27,301 nt of DNA from a virus. Under the pieces are notes generated by a model. It saw nothing but the letters and a program-made list of their open reading frames with translations. It was not told the DNA's origin and made no database searches. Position numbers and translations under genes: made by a program. Where the stretch lies: the IMG/VR virus record IMGVR_UViG_3300042311_000757, positions 1 through 27,301 of that record; one strand, given 5' to 3'. This document shows, in pieces, positions 24,350 through 27,301 of this stretch (positions are counted from its first letter, which is position 1; the number at the start of each line of letters is the position of its first letter).

Positions 24350-26248
24350 TTATTTTACAGCATTTACAGTATTAATAAATTCAGATTCTGTCATATAATG
24401 AATAACACCCTTAGTGTCTTTTATTTCATATTGTAAAGAACCTCTTTTAGGATCATATTTAGGATTATATGTATTATATTTAACTTTTAATTTATTTAAT
24501 GATGGTGATTTAGATTTAAATGGTACAAATTCATTATGATTTACTGACCAATTTCTATAATTTTCTTGTAATTCGTTGTGTCTATCAACATTAATACCTA
24601 CATTATCACTATTTAATCTACTTGTTTTAAATTCTTTAAACGTACCATCTTTAGTTTTAACAGTAATTACATGTGGTGAAGCTTTACTATTTGTACCATT
24701 AAATGATTGTTCTTCCCAATTTAAAGGAGATATAAATCCATGATATGTCACAGTATCTACACCGTCTAAATCATATTTATCTTGTGCTTCTTCAAAAGAT
24801 ATTGGTTGACCTGTTTCAGGATCTAGTAATTTTCTAGCACCACTATTTGTAAGTCTTAATTGTTTACGCATAGTTTTATCTCTTTCATCTGCAGTTTTAC
24901 CAATTGAAGAACTAAAACCACTATTATCTAACATTGTGTCAGTAGTTACTAATTTACTTGTTAATGTGATAGCAGGTGTTTCTTTTAACATTTTTACAAC
25001 AAGTTGAGCATTTGTTTTATCATTTTTACCTTTTTTACGACCATCTGCATTTATAAAATGTTTTTTACCATCTGCTCCAACAACTCCTTCAGTTGTTAAT
25101 TTTTTATACATATTTTCGTATAGTGCTTTTTGACGAGGATCTTTTATATCATCAACTGAAAAAGTTTTACCACCTTGTTTTATTTCTGTTGAAACAGCAC
25201 CTGTTCCAGCATCTACAGGTGAAAACCCGTCACCTTCTATTTCTCCAACTTTTGTATTTGTAGTATTACCAATTCTTTCAACTTCTGAATAATCTTGAGC
25301 ACTACCACCTACTTCTGCAGTATTATAATCTTCACCATAAATATCACTCATATTTAAAGTTCCTGAACCATCTCCAATAGGTGCTGCACCTTCTTCAGAA
25401 CTATATTTGTTAGAAATACCTGTAGCTGTTTCCAATTGAGATAACATGTCTCCTTGAAATTGTGCTGTAAAATTTTCAGGATTAATTCCTGCTTCTTGAT
25501 TAAATGAATATCCCGCACCACCTGGTGTTAACCATTTAGCACGCATTGCTGCAGTCATTTGATTAACTTGATCTAAATTAGTTTTAGTCATTTGTCTATT
25601 ATTACTATCAAAAGCAGTATAACTACCATCAGCATTTTTAACTACACGACCACCACCACTTTCAATTTCAGACATTGTACTACCTAAAATATTATTACGA
25701 GCTTGCAAATCTTTTTCATAATCTTCTGCTGCAACAATACCATAATCTCCTATATTTATAATTTTATTTTCAGCATCATATCCTTTATAACCTGTATTTT
25801 CATCTTTTACTTTTTGTTCCCATAGTTGTGAAGCTCTGTCACTACCATATTGTTTAGTAGCATTTTCTAAAAATAAAGCTTTTTTCTTATCGTATGTTTG
25901 TTTTGCAGTATTAATTTGACCTATTCTACCTGTAGGTGCAACTAAATCATTGTAACGTCTATTTAAAGATATAATTTTAGAAGTTACATTAGGATCGTTT
26001 ACACCTGTTTTAGCTAAAGTTGCAGCATTATTATCTAATTCACTTTCAATTTCACTTTTTAATTTAATTGCTTCATCATAGTGTACATCTAAAGGATCTA
26101 CTTTAGCTAATCCTGAACGAATACCTTCTTGTTTAACTAATAAATCATCATGTTTTTTTCTCTGCATTGCAGGAACTAACATGATTTCTTCCATTGATAA
26201 AGGATTAAATTGTGATGGTGTTAACGATGTATATCTATTTACTCCCAT
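24350..26248 (-). CDS. Structural-type protein of crAss-like phages (632 aa)
   Basis: A 632-aa protein with N-terminus MGVNRYTSLTPSQFNPLSME, followed by EEIMLVPAMQRKKHDDLLVK and a helical region (about 20-180) that looks coiled-coil. The middle is Gly- and Asn-rich (SEIESGGGRVVKNADGSYTAF, APIGDGSGTLNMSDIYGEDY). The C-terminal part is beta-rich. The LTPSQFNPLSMEE start is of a kind seen in crAss-like virion proteins encoded near the polymerase, but I cannot say which structure it builds (tail, collar or cargo). No signal peptide or membrane segment is seen. It sits 2 bases after the preceding gene, and both its upstream and downstream junctions read ATAATTATGGG, where TAA is one gene's stop and ATG the next start. 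Confidence 0.78.
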   Translation of the reverse strand: MGVNRYTSLTPSQFNPLSMEEIMLVPAMQRKKHDDLLVKQEGIRSGLAKVDPLDVHYDEAIKLKSEIESELDNNAATLAKTGVNDPNVTSKIISLNRRYNDLVAPTGRIGQINTAKQTYDKKKALFLENATKQYGSDRASQLWEQKVKDENTGYKGYDAENKIINIGDYGIVAAEDYEKDLQARNNILGSTMSEIESGGGRVVKNADGSYTAFDSNNRQMTKTNLDQVNQMTAAMRAKWLTPGGAGYSFNQEAGINPENFTAQFQGDMLSQLETATGISNKYSSEEGAAPIGDGSGTLNMSDIYGEDYNTAEVGGSAQDYSEVERIGNTTNTKVGEIEGDGFSPVDAGTGAVSTEIKQGGKTFSVDDIKDPRQKALYENMYKKLTTEGVVGADGKKHFINADGRKKGKNDKTNAQLVVKMLKETPAITLTSKLVTTDTMLDNSGFSSSIGKTADERDKTMRKQLRLTNSGARKLLDPETGQPISFEEAQDKYDLDGVDTVTYHGFISPLNWEEQSFNGTNSKASPHVITVKTKDGTFKEFKTSRLNSDNVGINVDRHNELQENYRNWSVNHNEFVPFKSKSPSLNKLKVKYNTYNPKYDPKRGSLQYEIKDTKGVIHYMTESEFINTVNAVK

Positions 26249-26250
26249 AA

Positions 26251-27301
26251 TTATTCTTTTGTTTTATTATTAAATCCTTTTAAAACAGCAGTACCTACTT
26301 GTGATTTTTTTTGTTGACGATTATATTTATCACTATCAATCATATCTGCCATTTCTTGTGTTGTTTTTTTAGTACCATCTGGAGCAACATAATATTTACC
26401 ATTAAAATCATATCCATATAATTTTTTAGCCATATCTTTATAAGTTTCTTCTTTACCAATTTCTCCTAAATCAGTTCCAATTTGACCACGTAACTTAGAT
26501 TGTTCAGTTTTAAAAGCCCCTTTATTCATTGCAGTTCTATCTTCAGCACCAATACGTCTTCCAATATTAGCTTCATCAACACTTAAATTAAATTGTTGTC
26601 CAGCTTTATTTTCATTACGATTAACATCTGCAACTTTACTGTAAGCATCAGATAATCCTCTAGTTTTATTTAATTGAGATGCTAATATACTATTACTTAA
26701 CGCTCCCATTGAACCATTTGATGCATTTACTAAAGCATTACCTGCATAATTAGATTCTGCATTAATTTGATTAGTTAATGATTTTTCATCCATATATTGT
26801 GGATTATAACGTGTATTGTTAATCATAGGATTTACAGTATCATAACCTTCTTTATTTAATTTGTGTAATTGAAACGCATTCATTGCAACTGGTGCATATC
26901 TTAAAGCTCCTTTATTATCTTTAATAAATTCACCTGCTTTGTTTAAACCTGTACCAATTTGATCTGTTACATTTTTAATTTCAGCTTGTGTTGAATGACC
27001 TCCTTGAGGACCAAAAGTTCTTGCTGAAATTGCTGTAACATTGTTTGGTATTGTAGTAGTAGATGTTGAAGAAGGATTAAACCAATTTGTAAGACCATTA
27101 ACAGCACTGTTAATTGGTTGTACAGTATTATTAATATTATTTGGATCATATGAAGCCATTGATTTATCAAAAGGTCCACCACCTGCATACATATTACCAC
27201 CCATTGCAAAATTTTTATTTGCTGAAAGATAATTATTTAACTCATAATTATATAAAGGGTTTTCAGTACCGTCTGCTAATCTACTTCTTTGACCTAATGA
27301 G
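26251..27301 (-). CDS. GG-rich structural protein, C-terminal part (start outside window)
   Basis: The frame is open to the window edge: upstream of the internal Met at 27204 it continues without a stop, ending ...YNYELNNYLSANKNFA directly before MGGNMYAGGGPFDK. The 317-residue segment beginning at that Met is therefore only the visible C-terminal part of a longer protein. A pattern of NYL..K..FA.GG with GGGPFD is familiar from a large Gly-rich structural protein of crAss-like phages. Further on are low-complexity Ser/Thr/Asn stretches (STSTTTIPNN), a KDNKGALRYAPVAMNAFQLHKL segment, helical repeats rich in Ala and Asn (about 150-210) and a basic end (NRQQKKSQ to NNKTKE). It is first in the visible part of the virion operon. 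The exact structural role is unknown. Confidence 0.78.
   Translation of the reverse strand, partial: SLGQRSRLADGTENPLYNYELNNYLSANKNFAMGGNMYAGGGPFDKSMASYDPNNINNTVQPINSAVNGLTNWFNPSSTSTTTIPNNVTAISARTFGPQGGHSTQAEIKNVTDQIGTGLNKAGEFIKDNKGALRYAPVAMNAFQLHKLNKEGYDTVNPMINNTRYNPQYMDEKSLTNQINAESNYAGNALVNASNGSMGALSNSILASQLNKTRGLSDAYSKVADVNRNENKAGQQFNLSVDEANIGRRIGAEDRTAMNKGAFKTEQSKLRGQIGTDLGEIGKEETYKDMAKKLYGYDFNGKYYVAPDGTKKTTQEMADMIDSDKYNRQQKKSQVGTAVLKGFNNKTKE

Noticed and set aside
27202-27204. ATG at 27204 as the start of a complete 317-aa protein
   Set aside because: The same frame stays open to the window edge, with family-like sequence (NYELNNYLSANKNFA) immediately upstream, so the gene is cut by the window.
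1-27301. Reassigned TAG stop codon, known in some crAss-like phages
   Set aside because: All long frames are uninterrupted under the standard code. One gene ends in TAG (2828-2830), and read-through would add only two residues. I see no sign of recoding here, though the rest of the genome is unseen.
1-27301. tRNA genes, CRISPR arrays, insertion sequences, phage attachment sites
   Set aside because: I looked for cloverleaf-like GC-richer blocks, regularly spaced repeats and transposase motifs and saw none. The only mobile elements supported are the homing introns and endonucleases.

Overview
The window looks like part of a crAss-like (Crassvirales) bacteriophage genome, most likely infecting a Bacteroidota host. 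The sequence is strongly AT-rich and densely coding. It has two opposed gene blocks and a set of giant virion-cargo-type proteins. One of these is a single-polypeptide RNA polymerase with a DFDVD catalytic loop. Promoter-like sites have the Bacteroidota form TTTG-N20-TATATTTG rather than the E. coli form. The standard genetic code fits: the giant reading frames contain no internal stops.

Left block, + strand, 1-6949 (replication and nucleotide metabolism). It opens with the C-terminal part of an SF2 helicase. A group I intron (about 159-1191) interrupts that gene inside helicase motif VI and carries a GIY-YIG homing endonuclease. A tightly packed, often overlapping series of small genes follows: an unknown protein, a MazG-like NTP pyrophosphohydrolase, a 46-aa protein, a DUF1599/Nmad1-type protein, a 51-aa protein, an unknown 92-aa protein, a metallophosphoesterase, a DUF3307-like membrane protein, a second and free-standing GIY-YIG endonuclease, a long thymidylate synthase, and three small proteins, one with a KTSC domain. 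A hairpin at 6955-6997 with T-runs on both sides ends both converging blocks.

Right block, - strand, 27301-7009 (virion proteins). In transcription order: the C-terminal part of a GG-rich structural protein that continues beyond the window, a 632-aa structural protein, a 1513-aa protein with hydrophobic N-terminal segments, the RNA polymerase behind its own promoter-like site, a bacterial-type ferritin with a complete ferroxidase centre, and a 1404-aa protein with a zinc-metallopeptidase motif (HEIAHE) and a hydrophobic C-terminal segment.

Main observations: (1) The RNA polymerase gene is split by a group I intron (about 14703-15656) with a LAGLIDADG endonuclease, exactly after the first Asp of DFDVD. 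Splicing restores GSD-FDVDKMY and a protein of about 2360 aa. (2) The helicase intron likewise splits its most conserved motif, and splicing restores QRVGRLR. (3) A ferritin gene overlaps the end of the RNA polymerase gene inside the virion operon. (4) The thymidylate synthase lacks the usual pair of phosphate-binding arginines although its catalytic residues are intact.
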